The translations under genes and the position numbers were made by a program. Below the pieces are notes generated by a model, which saw only the letters and a list, made by a program, of their open reading frames with translations, searched no databases and had not been told where the DNA came from. DNA of 62,237 bases from Nostoc punctiforme NIES-2108 (GTDB lineage Bacteria; Cyanobacteriota; Cyanobacteriia; Cyanobacteriales; Nostocaceae), in contig LXQE01000169.1 of assembly GCA_003326195.1 (NCBI GenBank), positions 1 to 62,237 on the forward strand. Direction: 5' to 3'. Below, piece by piece: positions 51,272-60,003 of the stretch (position 1 is the first letter of the stretch; each line of letters begins with the position of its first letter).

Positions 51272-51451
51272 ATGGCATCTGAAAATTTTAAAGAACTTGT
51301 TAATGTTGCAATCCAAGTAGCGACCAGAAGAAATAAAAGAATGTCAGTCTTCAAGCTTGATAACACTTATTATATAGTTGATGCTAGGGGATGGGAAAAT
51401 GGTTCTACGTATGGTCAATATATCATGACGGTAGAACCTGTGCAAAATTAA
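51272..51451 (+). CDS. Small hypothetical protein, 59 aa
   Basis: An ATG ORF encoding MASENFKELVNVAIQVATRR onward, with MSVFKLDNTYYIVDARGWEN. The hydrophobic/charged pattern looks like a real small beta-alpha domain. Its stop overlaps the end of the convergent 51448-51858 gene by 4 bp. Function unknown. Confidence 0.45.
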   Translation: MASENFKELVNVAIQVATRRNKRMSVFKLDNTYYIVDARGWENGSTYGQYIMTVEPVQN

Positions 51452-51858
51452 GCGTTAGGTATTTCATATTGCTGAAACTGTTGCCAATTAAATCTCAGCG
51501 TCAGTATTTCAAATAGTGTTGGTGACAACACATCTAACTCTATAGGTTCACCAGTATAAATAACATCTGGAAAGTCTTGAGGGTGAAAGATTCCGTGAGG
51601 AATACCCTCTCCTTTTAACCACATCTTAGCTCGATAATCGATGCGTTCTCCACTTGGTAAATCAATCCAGAAATGCAGATCAATGTGTTGATTTTGCAAA
51701 TTTAAAACCCCAAACATTGGCTGATGCTCAATGCCGTGATTAGTTAGTACAGTGTGACAGATGCGGGTCATGCCATCACATTCAGTTTGAGAAGAATCAT
51801 AAGGGTTAAGAAGTTGCTGAATTCTTTCCCTTGGTATCACTTCATACTCCTTAATCAA
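51448..51858 (-). CDS. Hypothetical protein with transglutaminase-like Cys/His/Asp pattern
   Basis: The 136-residue protein reads CDGMTRICHTVLTNHGIEHQ, then HFWIDLPSGERIDYRAKMWL. The spacing of Cys, His and Asp recalls small papain-like or transglutaminase-like folds, but the match is by eye only. It overlaps the upstream Nif11-like gene by 8 bp, in a three-gene minus-strand operon. Confidence 0.4.
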   Translation of the reverse strand: MIKEYEVIPRERIQQLLNPYDSSQTECDGMTRICHTVLTNHGIEHQPMFGVLNLQNQHIDLHFWIDLPSGERIDYRAKMWLKGEGIPHGIFHPQDFPDVIYTGEPIELDVLSPTLFEILTLRFNWQQFQQYEIPNA

Positions 51859-52111
51859 TTTCTTCGGACACGGCTAAGTTTTGCTCTTGTATGATTGGTG
51901 TCATCAAATGGAATATCTTCGTTAGCCCCTGGCGCAATGATTCTTGAGAGAAGTTATAGCCACGTTCAACAGCCATAGTTATGATCGCAGCGTTATCTTT
52001 TGCACCCATTGCTTCCATCAGTTGGTCTAACAACACTTTATCTTGGAGGGCTGCTGCAAAAAACTCCATAACTTGTATTTCGCTTTGAGCAGCATTTAGT
52101 GACTCATTCAT
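51851..52111 (-). CDS. Nif11-like domain protein, 86 aa
   Basis: VMEFFAAALQDKVLLDQLME, AMGAKDNAAIITMAVERGYN and FSQESLRQGL follow the Nif11/nitrile-hydratase-leader (NHLP) pattern (helix, D-x-x-L, A-x-x-x-G-Y-x-F-(S/T)-x-E-x-L). Such domains can be RiPP leader peptides, but there is no Gly-Gly cleavage site or Cys/Ser-rich core here; the C-terminus is IIQEQNLAVSEEID. It overlaps both neighbours by 8 bp. Confidence 0.55.
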   Translation of the reverse strand: MNESLNAAQSEIQVMEFFAAALQDKVLLDQLMEAMGAKDNAAIITMAVERGYNFSQESLRQGLTKIFHLMTPIIQEQNLAVSEEID

Positions 52112-52334
52112 TTTTAGACTCTTCTTGCCGAACCTCTACCACAATAACATCAAACCCTTCCCACTCCTGGACAGTAAACCCCTCTGCGGTTTCCTCTGGA
52201 TACCGCCGTGCCATTTCTTGCCATGCAGCTTCTTCGTTGATTGCCCAGATGTAATGCCCCTGGCGTGCTGTTATGTTATTACCAATACACTTATGCAAGT
52301 ATAATGCGTTACGTGTACATCGATATTCGCGCAT
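52104..52334 (-). CDS. Hypothetical protein, 76 aa
   Basis: MREYRCTRNALYLHKCIGNN onward, ending VIVVEVRQEESKNE, with a Trp-rich centre (WAINEEAAWQEMARRYPEET). It starts the three-gene operon with the Nif11-like and transglutaminase-like genes. Similar small proteins with W-A-x-N-E-E-x-A-W are common in cyanobacteria; role unknown. Confidence 0.5.
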   Translation of the reverse strand: MREYRCTRNALYLHKCIGNNITARQGHYIWAINEEAAWQEMARRYPEETAEGFTVQEWEGFDVIVVEVRQEESKNE

Positions 52335-52367
52335 ATTTTTTGGAAACCAGACGTTGCACCTGCTATT

Positions 52368-53399
52368 TTAGAACGTTGCTGGATATTCAAACTTTGATTT
52401 CCAGCCATCATTACGTCCAGTTCCTGAAAATGTTTGTGCTGTATTGTATGTGTACAGCAAAAAACCGTGTCGTTTTTTTGGAGTGTTGCCCGTCTGTTGA
52501 ATAAGTGTTTCGCGTAGTGGATGGTTGCTGGTAATCAAAAATTCGTTGCGGTTGTGTAGGCGATCCAAATACTTAATATCTGGGAGTCTATCAAATTTTC
52601 CCCTTTCGCCTCGGTTGCATTCGGTGGATGACAATACTAAATTCCATACACCATCGATATTTCTTATGTATTCGTTCAAAGAGTGAGGAATAAAGTGGTC
52701 TACATCAGCTAAGTTTGTAGAACCTGGCTCAATCGAAATATCTGCAAATGAGTAAAAACATTTACCTTTTTGATAGCCATTGAGGGCATCCCGGCATGAG
52801 GTAACATCTACCCGCCGCCTGCGATCGCTAAATGTAAACAGCAGTTGATTGTCTGGGTCGTAATTCACAGATATCAAGTTGCGCGAAATGTTTAATTCCC
52901 AAGCTCTCTCTACAAGCCGCCATCGTGCTTCCACTTCTGGAGCTAAATTTTGAAACTGTTCGGTTTCAAGTAAGCGAAACAACTCGTCAGTGACAATAAT
53001 TTTTCCCTTTTCTTTTTTGTAAAACTGAACTGGCAGTGTTCCTTTAACGTTGTGAAACTTATCAAGAACTACTTTAAATCCCTCTCTTCTGGTAATTTCA
53101 AGTAATTGCTCGTAGGTAATTTGACCTTTTTTGAATTGTTTACATCCCTCTAAAAACGGGTATAGCTGCGGAGTTAACTGATTTTGAACTTCGCATCTGC
53201 CAATATGTTCTACAACATAGCGTGAATATGGCTCGGATAACTCGTCTAACGTAATCACTGTTTTTCCCGTCTGTGCAATCTCTAACAATGACTTTGCCAG
53301 TGCAAATTTATAACAAGCAACGTTTTGACCAAACAAAATAATTGAGCGCCAATAATCCTCTAGCTTCGGGTCAATTGCCAAAAACTTTGACTCGCTCAT
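52368..53399 (-). CDS. HNH endonuclease, 343 aa
   Basis: The N-terminal 200 residues form a helical, unknown domain (SIILFGQNVACYKFALAKSL...). CSGxx-type Cys are absent. The C-terminal HNH core reads TNLADVDHFIPHSLNEYIRN then DGVWNLVLSSTECNRGERGK, with D-H, N and C-N-R-G as in restriction-type HNH enzymes. This large HNH class is common in defence islands. Monocistronic, opposite to the next cluster. Confidence 0.7.
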   Translation of the reverse strand: MSESKFLAIDPKLEDYWRSIILFGQNVACYKFALAKSLLEIAQTGKTVITLDELSEPYSRYVVEHIGRCEVQNQLTPQLYPFLEGCKQFKKGQITYEQLLEITRREGFKVVLDKFHNVKGTLPVQFYKKEKGKIIVTDELFRLLETEQFQNLAPEVEARWRLVERAWELNISRNLISVNYDPDNQLLFTFSDRRRRVDVTSCRDALNGYQKGKCFYSFADISIEPGSTNLADVDHFIPHSLNEYIRNIDGVWNLVLSSTECNRGERGKFDRLPDIKYLDRLHNRNEFLITSNHPLRETLIQQTGNTPKKRHGFLLYTYNTAQTFSGTGRNDGWKSKFEYPATF

Positions 53400-53538
53400 T
53401 GTATTTTTAGATACTCATTCATTTCGGCTAAAGCCTAGCTGATGAGTATCTGAAAACACATCAGTTGCATTACGGTTATCAGTATTAGTCGGTTAATCCT
53501 TTGTTGTAAACTATGCGGGTTGTAACTGCACGCGCATC

Positions 53539-53979
53539 ATGACTCATCGGTATCCATTTAGCACAATTCACCCAGCCGCATATTACGGTCAGCGTGTAGC
53601 GGTTTACTTCAACCTGCATTACCACGTCTTTTCACTCAAGTCAGGGGGAAAAAGCGGGTCGTTGCTAACTCATGCTGGGGTGTGTCAACTAACCAATGCG
53701 GTGTTTGAGGTTGAGCGCAAGGCACGAGAACGTGCGATCGCTCAAGGTCGTAAAAATGTCCACGCCTATGTTGTGGGTATTTTGCAGTCGTTAGGGTGGG
53801 ATCAGCTGAGTGATAACGCAGTGCGATCGCTCATAGGATTAGGCTACCAACAGGTGACATATAACCTGCATCCCGGCCACCCACTGTTTTACTGCAAAGA
53901 TGTAATGCCTTATACACCAATAACTACTGCGAAAGCGGTTATTTTAAACAATAAAATTGCTCTAGCTCTAGTTGAGTAA
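53539..53979 (+). CDS. Hypothetical cyanobacterial protein, 146 aa
   Basis: MTHRYPFSTIHPAAYYGQRV onward, with NLHYHVFSLKSGGKSGSLLT and a basic middle. It resembles plasmid proteins that bind nucleic acids only in its basic charge; no motif recognised. ATG start. Confidence 0.45.
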   Translation: MTHRYPFSTIHPAAYYGQRVAVYFNLHYHVFSLKSGGKSGSLLTHAGVCQLTNAVFEVERKARERAIAQGRKNVHAYVVGILQSLGWDQLSDNAVRSLIGLGYQQVTYNLHPGHPLFYCKDVMPYTPITTAKAVILNNKIALALVE

Positions 53980-54030
53980 ATCAGTAAGAATTTGGGCAGA
54001 TGGCAAACGACCTATACAGTTATGTGAATA

Positions 54031-54981
54031 ATGACGAAAAATCTCGCCTACTACATCAATAAGTTTGCCAATCTCAGGGTATCCCGTTCTAGTGGGGTTG
54101 CACCAAATAAACCCCTACTGCTGCTATCAATTATCGAGCTGATCAGCCAAGGGGAGATTAGGCGAAACCAAGTTCCTTTATCTGCTGAACTCATTGCCAC
54201 ATTTCTTAAACTTTGGAGCCACCTGGAGCCAGTACGCAAACCAGATATTGGGCAACCGTTTTTTTACCTTAGAAGCGATGGCTTTTGGCATTTCCAACCC
54301 AATCTCGGATTTGAATTAACGGTTATATCTAAAGCAAAAATTGTTACTCCTGGGGCTATTCGGCAGGCAGTTGATTACGCCTACCTTGATGATGAACTCT
54401 GGTTACTGCTGCAAAACGAGAGCGAACGCACTGTACTAACCCACACACTCATTAATTCGTGGTTTAACGAGCGTACACAGGATATCGAGTCATTATTGCA
54501 AGTCAACGCCTTTGCTGAACTACAAGACCAGTTGCAACGCACTGGTGGTAAGGTCTACCAGCCAGAGGAATTAGAAGATGAGCAAGCTGTAATTGTGCGA
54601 GATGGTGCTTTTCGCAAAATCGTTGTCTCCACTTACAACCACACTTGTGCGTTCTGCGGATTGCAAATACTCGACTCACTCGGTCAGAACATTGTGGACG
54701 GGTCGCACATCAAACCATTCTCCCAGTTCTACGACGACCGCATTGATAATGGGCTGTCACTATGCAAGAATCATCACTGGGCTTTTGACCGCTTTTGGTT
54801 CACTATCAACGATGATTACACCATTATTGTTGCTGAGAACCTGCGAGAAGATTCACCCAACGCTAGACCAATGCGAGAATTTAGGGGCGATCGCATAAAC
54901 CTACCCGCCCAAGTGCAGTATTATCCTAGAGTTGATGCAATGAGATGGCATCGCCAAGAGTTTTTAAAGCGCAGCGCATGA
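54031..54981 (+). CDS. HNH restriction endonuclease, ScoMcrA/SBD-like N-terminus
   Basis: The 316-residue protein begins with an N-terminal domain of the form LRVSRSSGVAPNKPLLLLSI then QPFFYLRSDGFWHFQPN. This A-P-x-K-P-L-L-L-L module is found before HNH domains in modification-dependent (McrA-like) restriction enzymes. The HNH core is NHTCAFCGLQILD, NIVDGSHIKPFSQF, DDRIDNGLSLCKNHHWAFDR. It may cut modified DNA (inference). Its stop overlaps the next gene (ATGA), so it heads a three-gene operon. Confidence 0.7.
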   Translation: MTKNLAYYINKFANLRVSRSSGVAPNKPLLLLSIIELISQGEIRRNQVPLSAELIATFLKLWSHLEPVRKPDIGQPFFYLRSDGFWHFQPNLGFELTVISKAKIVTPGAIRQAVDYAYLDDELWLLLQNESERTVLTHTLINSWFNERTQDIESLLQVNAFAELQDQLQRTGGKVYQPEELEDEQAVIVRDGAFRKIVVSTYNHTCAFCGLQILDSLGQNIVDGSHIKPFSQFYDDRIDNGLSLCKNHHWAFDRFWFTINDDYTIIVAENLREDSPNARPMREFRGDRINLPAQVQYYPRVDAMRWHRQEFLKRSA

Positions 54982-55826
54982 GCAAAAAACCTAAAGGTTG
55001 GTTTAATGAAATTGTTATTCGTCCCGTTGTTCATGTAGACGGTTACGAAAGCTATGAAAAGATGTGCGGTATTGTTGCAGAATTTTATTACTCTTCGGAG
55101 GAACAAAGGCTAGTGCGCCAATTAAGGACTAATCCCGCAGAATCGATGAACATCACTCTATACACCTTGTTTAAAGTAGGTCAAGCTAAATGTCCTGCTT
55201 ATTGGGTGAATAAAGATTTACTCGAAGCCTTGCTGCAATCAGTGTTAACTGTTGAAGTAAACAGTTTAAATTGGGCAATGAAAACAGGAATGTTTATGCT
55301 GCCCAAAGGAGTAATTCTTTCTCCTGAAAATAAGAGCATTGATGCGATTTTTTGGTATTTCGATAGTGAAGCTGGTATCCTTTATTGGACAGCAACCGAT
55401 GGATCTAATTTCTTTTGCCGCAGATTTAAACTTGATGCACAAAAACTTACTTATACCGATTCACAAGATATTGACCCCAAGGTAGTCAAAGGATTTAATG
55501 AATATCTGCACTCAATTTTATTGCGATTAATTTTGATAATGGAGTGTCGCCCGGAACTTGTAGATACAACAAGTGAGAAAATTAAAATTAATAAAGGTTT
55601 TGGTAAGGAACAAGCCCAAGATTATTATCAACCGCTTTGGCTTGGACTTGGATATAAATTCAAGCGTGAAGGGAAGCAAAGTAGTGAAGGTAGTAGCGGC
55701 ACACATGGTACTAAGAGCGTTCATTGGAGACGCGGATTCTTACGCAATCAGCCTTATGGAGAAGGTAGACAGCAAAGAAAACTCGTTTGGATTGAGCCAG
55801 TTCTAGTAATGGGCGGAAAAGAATGA
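54978..55826 (+). CDS. Hypothetical protein in the HNH operon, 282 aa
   Basis: The ATG at 54978 overlaps the HNH stop and was preferred to an in-frame upstream ATG inside the HNH gene. The body is an unknown mixed domain. The C-terminus TKSVHWRRGFLRNQPYGEGR then KLVWIEPVLVMG matches the H-W-R-x-G-x-x-R-x-Q-x-Y-G signature of a widespread mobile-element protein family of unknown function. It overlaps the next gene by 4 bp. Confidence 0.55.
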   Translation: MSKKPKGWFNEIVIRPVVHVDGYESYEKMCGIVAEFYYSSEEQRLVRQLRTNPAESMNITLYTLFKVGQAKCPAYWVNKDLLEALLQSVLTVEVNSLNWAMKTGMFMLPKGVILSPENKSIDAIFWYFDSEAGILYWTATDGSNFFCRRFKLDAQKLTYTDSQDIDPKVVKGFNEYLHSILLRLILIMECRPELVDTTSEKIKINKGFGKEQAQDYYQPLWLGLGYKFKREGKQSSEGSSGTHGTKSVHWRRGFLRNQPYGEGRQQRKLVWIEPVLVMGGKE

Positions 55827-56321
55827 ACTCTGACGATGAAATTAATGCCAAATATGAATCTAGTCAAGACAGATTAATTCAAGAAATTGACAGAATAAAA
55901 CTACCAGCCTTAGTTGACAATATCAGGTCTAATCCTAATTACATAAGGATTGGTAATAATAGTCAATCTGTTAAAGATTGGAATGATGTTAAAAAATCTC
56001 AGCTAATTGAATCTTTTATTATTAATTTACCTGTACTACCAATTGTTCTCTACGAAAAGTCATATCATACATACATACGAAGTTCTTGATGGCAAACAAA
56101 GGTTAAAAGCAATTGTCGATTTTTACACTAATCAATTAGTTTTGAGCGGATTAGAAGTTAAGACAGAATTAAATGGATGGACTTATGCTACTCTTCCATA
56201 TCATGCAAAGACAGTGCTTAATCGCCATTCTCTATCTTTGATATCTATTATCCCTTCAGAGGATGCCAGCCCCGAAGAAATAGCAAAAATCATCGAGATT
56301 ATTGCAGAACGCCTTAATTAA
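55823..56321 (+). pseudogene. DUF262-like (GmrS/ParB-like) protein, frameshifted by a tetranucleotide repeat and truncated
   Basis: Frame 1 (from ATG 55823) reads KSQLIESFIINLPVLPIVLY then drifts into HTYIRSS and stops. Frame 2 continues TYEVLDGKQRLKAIVDFYTN and WTYATLPY, typical of DUF262 (the D-G-x-Q-R motif). The switch lies in three tandem ATAC units (about 56068-56080); deleting one restores KSYHTYEVLDGKQR. The frame then ends at IAERLN, where DUF262 normally goes on with an R-x-N-x-G-G motif; a type A palindromic repeat follows at once. DUF262 is the NTPase-like half of GmrSD-type restriction systems. Confidence 0.65.
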
Positions 56322-56327
56322 AGGGCT

Positions 56328-56353
56328 GCGATGCCTACGGCGGTAAACTACGC
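56328..56353. repeat. Dispersed palindromic repeat (type A)
   Basis: Identical in 26 bp to 28763-28788, and located at the premature end of the DUF262-like gene. Confidence 0.75.
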
Positions 56354-56412
56354 ATCATCTTACCCAACAAAAACGGTATTATTCCAAGAAATAGAAAGTT
56401 AATAAAAAAGTT

Positions 56413-56622
56413 ATGTATACTGCTTATCCCTATGTAATCAAAAATGATTTCGGTGCATACCTGCAAAACGATGCAACGATGTCAAGCCCCATCTGGGGCA
56501 ATATCAACACTGCAATGCACATCCGCCACTACATCGGTGCAGTAACAATTCAAGAAGTAACAGGCGGCTGGGTCTTTCAACTCAACCGCGATCGCCATGA
56601 ATACAATTTTGTCAGCTTGTGA
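56413..56622 (+). CDS. Hypothetical protein, 69 aa
   Basis: MYTAYPYVIKNDFGAYLQND onward: a small aromatic-rich protein with an ATG start. No family recognised. Confidence 0.4.
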   Translation: MYTAYPYVIKNDFGAYLQNDATMSSPIWGNINTAMHIRHYIGAVTIQEVTGGWVFQLNRDRHEYNFVSL

Positions 56623-56693
56623 ATTCATAGTAAACTATGTAGACTCTTAAGAGTAAGCGATTACACATTCTGGCTATTCCCCTTAAAATCATC

Positions 56694-57074
56694 ATGAAGC
56701 TGCAACGTATCGAGGCAGGTGAATATCTTACTCCTGATGGTAGATTTTACGTCCGCAATACTTACTATTCCAACGGATTACCTGGACGGAGTAACACTAC
56801 TAAAGGGTGGTTGATTGAAGACAAAAGCGGGCTTACACCATTTCAAGTAAGCAGCAATCAAAAAAGTAAGCTGCGGCGGGTGGATACGCTGCAACAAGCC
56901 AGGGAAACTATTGCTGTGGTTATGGAGTGCGATCGCAACGAGCAGACATTACGTGATGCCAGATGGCGTAAGCAAGACAACGCGCAGCCGCCAGGGGTGT
57001 GTTGGCTATCTCCCTACACTGGCAAGTTGTTAACTCGAAGTGAAGCACTGTTGGAATTAAATTTGATGTCGTGA
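56694..57074 (+). CDS. Hypothetical protein, 126 aa
   Basis: MKLQRIEAGEYLTPDGRFYV onward. The E-Y-x-T-x-D-G-R-F-x-V-x-x-x-x-Y start resembles small phage or plasmid DNA-associated proteins, but I cannot name it. ATG start; same-strand neighbours are 50-70 bp away. Confidence 0.45.
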   Translation: MKLQRIEAGEYLTPDGRFYVRNTYYSNGLPGRSNTTKGWLIEDKSGLTPFQVSSNQKSKLRRVDTLQQARETIAVVMECDRNEQTLRDARWRKQDNAQPPGVCWLSPYTGKLLTRSEALLELNLMS

Positions 57075-57129
57075 CATTACAAATAGAAAGATATGAAGCC
57101 TTAGAAGTAAAAACTATATTTAACTTGAA

Positions 57130-57363
57130 ATGACTAATGCACAATCTAAAATGGATGAGCTTTTTAAGCTTCTTGAACCGCTAAATAAAACTCAAGGGGA
57201 GCATTCGGTGAGTATAACTTTTAACCCCGGCATGAAAGGTGGAGTCATTAACTTTATGTTGGACTGGAAAACTTTCATCGGTGAGCAAGAATTTGACAAT
57301 ATTGACGAAGCGATAAAATTTGCTTACTCTCTTAGAAAAAAAAGTAGGTATCGATTCTATTAG
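57130..57363 (+). CDS. Hypothetical protein, 77 aa
   Basis: MTNAQSKMDELFKLLEPLNK onward, a small soluble protein. Unknown. It belongs to a row of short plus-strand genes (56.4-58.0 kb) of the kind seen in plasmid accessory regions. Confidence 0.4.
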   Translation: MTNAQSKMDELFKLLEPLNKTQGEHSVSITFNPGMKGGVINFMLDWKTFIGEQEFDNIDEAIKFAYSLRKKSRYRFY

Positions 57364-57395
57364 TCAATAAAATTAATTAGTTTTGTTTTTATAAA

Positions 57396-57878
57396 ATGTA
57401 CTACGGATACCGTTGCTATACCAAAGAAGATAAGCCTTTGGGTTGGCTATACACATTTGACTCTAATCTTGAATATGCTTTTATCAATAAAAGTTTCCAT
57501 TTGTGCAAGCGATGGAAAACAGAAAAAGGAGCTAAAAAACACTTCGATTATTACAACAATAATTGGCAGTTTAAGAGTAAAGGAGGCTATCTCAAAATTG
57601 AGGTAATGCCAGAAATTACTGAGAGTGAAAAATCTCCTCAGCAGCGATGGAATGAAGCCAATCGTGACGCACTTTACCAAGCTCAAGAAAATTACAACCA
57701 GAAGCGCCCTATAATGTCATTTCGTCCGAAAACTGAACTGTTGGAATGGCTGGACGAGGAACGCGAAACTGATGACAATGGTGAACCAGAAACTGATGCT
57801 TCACTCTTAAATCGGAAGTTAGAAAAACTCAGACAGTTAGAACAAAAAGATTTTAGCGATTCGTTTAAGGGAAATTAA
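57396..57878 (+). CDS. Hypothetical protein with RHH-like C-terminal segment, 160 aa
   Basis: The N-terminal half is aromatic-rich (MYYGYRCYTKEDKPLGWLYT). Near residue 105, IMSFRPKTELLEWLDEERET then TDASLLNRKLEKLRQLEQKD looks like a ribbon-helix-helix segment. It is followed after 1 bp by a 40-residue ORF. Possibly a DNA-binding regulator. Confidence 0.45.
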   Translation: MYYGYRCYTKEDKPLGWLYTFDSNLEYAFINKSFHLCKRWKTEKGAKKHFDYYNNNWQFKSKGGYLKIEVMPEITESEKSPQQRWNEANRDALYQAQENYNQKRPIMSFRPKTELLEWLDEERETDDNGEPETDASLLNRKLEKLRQLEQKDFSDSFKGN

Positions 57879-57879
57879 A

Positions 57880-58002
57880 ATGCCAAATAAAATATTAAAG
57901 TTTGAACTAATTGAAGGGCTTTATGAGATGTACAAATATGACGAAGATTACGAGTTTAGGTACTGGGTTCAAAAAGTCAAAATTAAAGCAGAAATGATTT
58001 AG
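57880..58002 (+). CDS. Very small protein, 40 aa
   Basis: The ATG lies 2 bp after the preceding stop (TAA-A-ATG), with AAGGGA upstream. It encodes MPNKILKFELIEGLYEMYKY onward, ending KVKIKAEMI. Coding is likely from the coupling and ribosome site; function unknown. Confidence 0.4.
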   Translation: MPNKILKFELIEGLYEMYKYDEDYEFRYWVQKVKIKAEMI

Positions 58003-58145
58003 GTGGCAAGGAGTTGCTGAATTCTTTACCTAAAGATATCGCTACTCTCTAGAAACAGTTTTGGGTGCAATGCCTGCGGCGGGTGGGTACGCCATTGCGT
58101 ATGCCATAATATTCATTACTCTAGTAATATTGCAGTGACGAAGAT

Positions 58146-59183
58146 ATGCTAGCTGGTGAAGCACTACGTAAAACAGGTTCTAGTTGGGAATTTGCATCAG
58201 AAGCAGCATTAGAAGATTTTGTTTGGGATAACCTACAGCAATTATCAGGCTTAATACCTTTAAAACGACAGTATGCTGTTAAGGGCGAAATCTGCGATAT
58301 CTTAGCACTTAACGAAACGAGACAATTAGTAATTTTAGAACTCAAAAATACTCAAGATAGATATGTTGTCCAACAATTAACTCGCTACTACGATAACTTA
58401 CTAGACGAGAAACCATTTCCAGAGCAAATTGATTACAGTCAACCTGTCCGGTTAATTGCGATCGCACCCTCATTTCACAGACATAATCTGATTGACCGCA
58501 AACACACAAAGTTGATAGTTGATTTTTTGCTCTTTACTGTTGCCCCGATTAATCAAAATTTTCACTTACAACTGCAAGATATTGATACTAATCAAACTTG
58601 GTCAATTCCGATTCCCTATCAGGAACTTGATATTAACACTGTATCAAGCAATATTCCAGAACCACCGCAATTACTTTTAGATTGGCTTGGTGCTTGCACT
58701 GGGGAGGAACAACAAGCAATTCTCAGGCTTAGAGAGAAAGTTATTGGCTTTGATGGGCGAATCAAAGAAGAAATTGAAGGTAGGAATACTATTAGATATG
58801 GCAGAGGTAAAGCTAAACCAGTAGCCGAACTATGCTATCAATCTAAAACTCGCAAGCTGATTATATTCCTGTGGTTGCCTGTGCCAAGTTCATTATTTGG
58901 TAATAGTAAAGAAGTGATTGGCAGAATTAGATTATGGACAGACGGTGCTTCTGTTACTGATGTTGGTCATGTGCCGGAAGGCTTGGGCAAGATGAAGCTG
59001 CAATCCCAATGGGATGCTGTGCCACGAGAAAAACGACCTCATTTGATGCAAAGTCTTTCATATAAATCATTAATCCCTGTTCCAATTAACTGGTATAGCA
59101 ACTTGCGGGATACTTGTAAAATTTCTAATTCTTTAGAATCACTAATAGATTTAGCACTTGGAAAGTGGTTGGCAAGAACTTAA
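58146..59183 (+). CDS. NucS/PD-(D/E)xK nuclease-like protein
   Basis: The 345-residue protein begins LEDFVWDNLQQLSGLIPLKR, QYAVKGEICDILALNETRQL, VILELKNTQDRYVVQQLTRY: the E...D-I-L...E-L-K core and following Q-x-x-R-Y of the NucS/RecB-like endonuclease fold. The C-terminal half (after about 180) is an unknown domain with WLPVPSSLFGN and basic residues. It may cleave structured or damaged DNA. Confidence 0.65.
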   Translation: MLAGEALRKTGSSWEFASEAALEDFVWDNLQQLSGLIPLKRQYAVKGEICDILALNETRQLVILELKNTQDRYVVQQLTRYYDNLLDEKPFPEQIDYSQPVRLIAIAPSFHRHNLIDRKHTKLIVDFLLFTVAPINQNFHLQLQDIDTNQTWSIPIPYQELDINTVSSNIPEPPQLLLDWLGACTGEEQQAILRLREKVIGFDGRIKEEIEGRNTIRYGRGKAKPVAELCYQSKTRKLIIFLWLPVPSSLFGNSKEVIGRIRLWTDGASVTDVGHVPEGLGKMKLQSQWDAVPREKRPHLMQSLSYKSLIPVPINWYSNLRDTCKISNSLESLIDLALGKWLART

Positions 59184-59314
59184 TTTCAATACCACACCGT
59201 TTTAGCAGTAATTCTTAGAGGAAAAAAAGCAAACAAGTAAGCAATTAAAAAATCTTACAATGTGCTACCGAAATGGTTGCTGCCAATTAAATTAAGATAA
59301 ATGTAGTTTAATAA

Positions 59315-59884
59315 TCATCTCGCACTTCTAATAGGAGATTCCTGAGCCATTGAAATTGCCATATTGATAACTTGCTGCTTAGATAAAGCCCTAGATTGTA
59401 CCTCAAAAAATAAGCCGTTTTGTTTCCAAAAAACATGATGTCTGTAACCAGCAGAGCCACTACGCGCATAAAAGTAAAAACCCCGAATTCCTGATTTTAA
59501 ATTAATTGGTTTAGCATTGCGATAATCCTCACTTAGTCCACTGGTTTCATCTTTAGGATTATCTCGCATCACAAAGATATTTCCCATATTGCAAAAAGTA
59601 GCTGAACAATCAGGTACTGAAGCAAAGTCAACTGCAAAAAAACCTCCCCCGTATTCACTTTGGTATCCGCGAACTCTTGCATAAGTATTTACACCTTTGA
59701 TATCAGCATTAGGTACAAAGGCAGGTAATCTTATCACCATGTCCTTCGGAAGTTGGCTGCGAATATCCTTAAGGACTGGTCTAAATAATGGTGCAGGTGC
59801 AGCTGTTACTAATTGTAAACAGCCAAAAATAGCACCAAAAATTGCTACGCTTGTCACTAAAATAGGTAGCGGTCGCACTTTCAT
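59315..59884 (-). CDS. Secreted hypothetical protein, 189 aa
   Basis: Signal peptide (PILVTSVAIFGAIFGCLQLV, TAAPAPL), then a domain with LRSQLPKDMVIRLP-like start (IRSQLPKDMVIRLPAFV). Two Cys (VPDCSATFCN) probably bridge. The type is common in filamentous cyanobacteria and its function unknown. An ATTCTTAGAGGAAAA repeat lies 90 bp downstream (59211-59225). Confidence 0.55.
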   Translation of the reverse strand: MKVRPLPILVTSVAIFGAIFGCLQLVTAAPAPLFRPVLKDIRSQLPKDMVIRLPAFVPNADIKGVNTYARVRGYQSEYGGGFFAVDFASVPDCSATFCNMGNIFVMRDNPKDETSGLSEDYRNAKPINLKSGIRGFYFYARSGSAGYRHHVFWKQNGLFFEVQSRALSKQQVINMAISMAQESPIRSAR

Positions 59885-60003
59885 TATTTTTCTGCCTTAT
59901 ATTTTGTGAAAATTAATCTGAAAAAAGTCAATCATAACACCAGTATTTTGGTGTTGACTTTGTTTTACTTGGGTTTAATTAGTTGATGAAGAGTGCGATC
60001 GCT

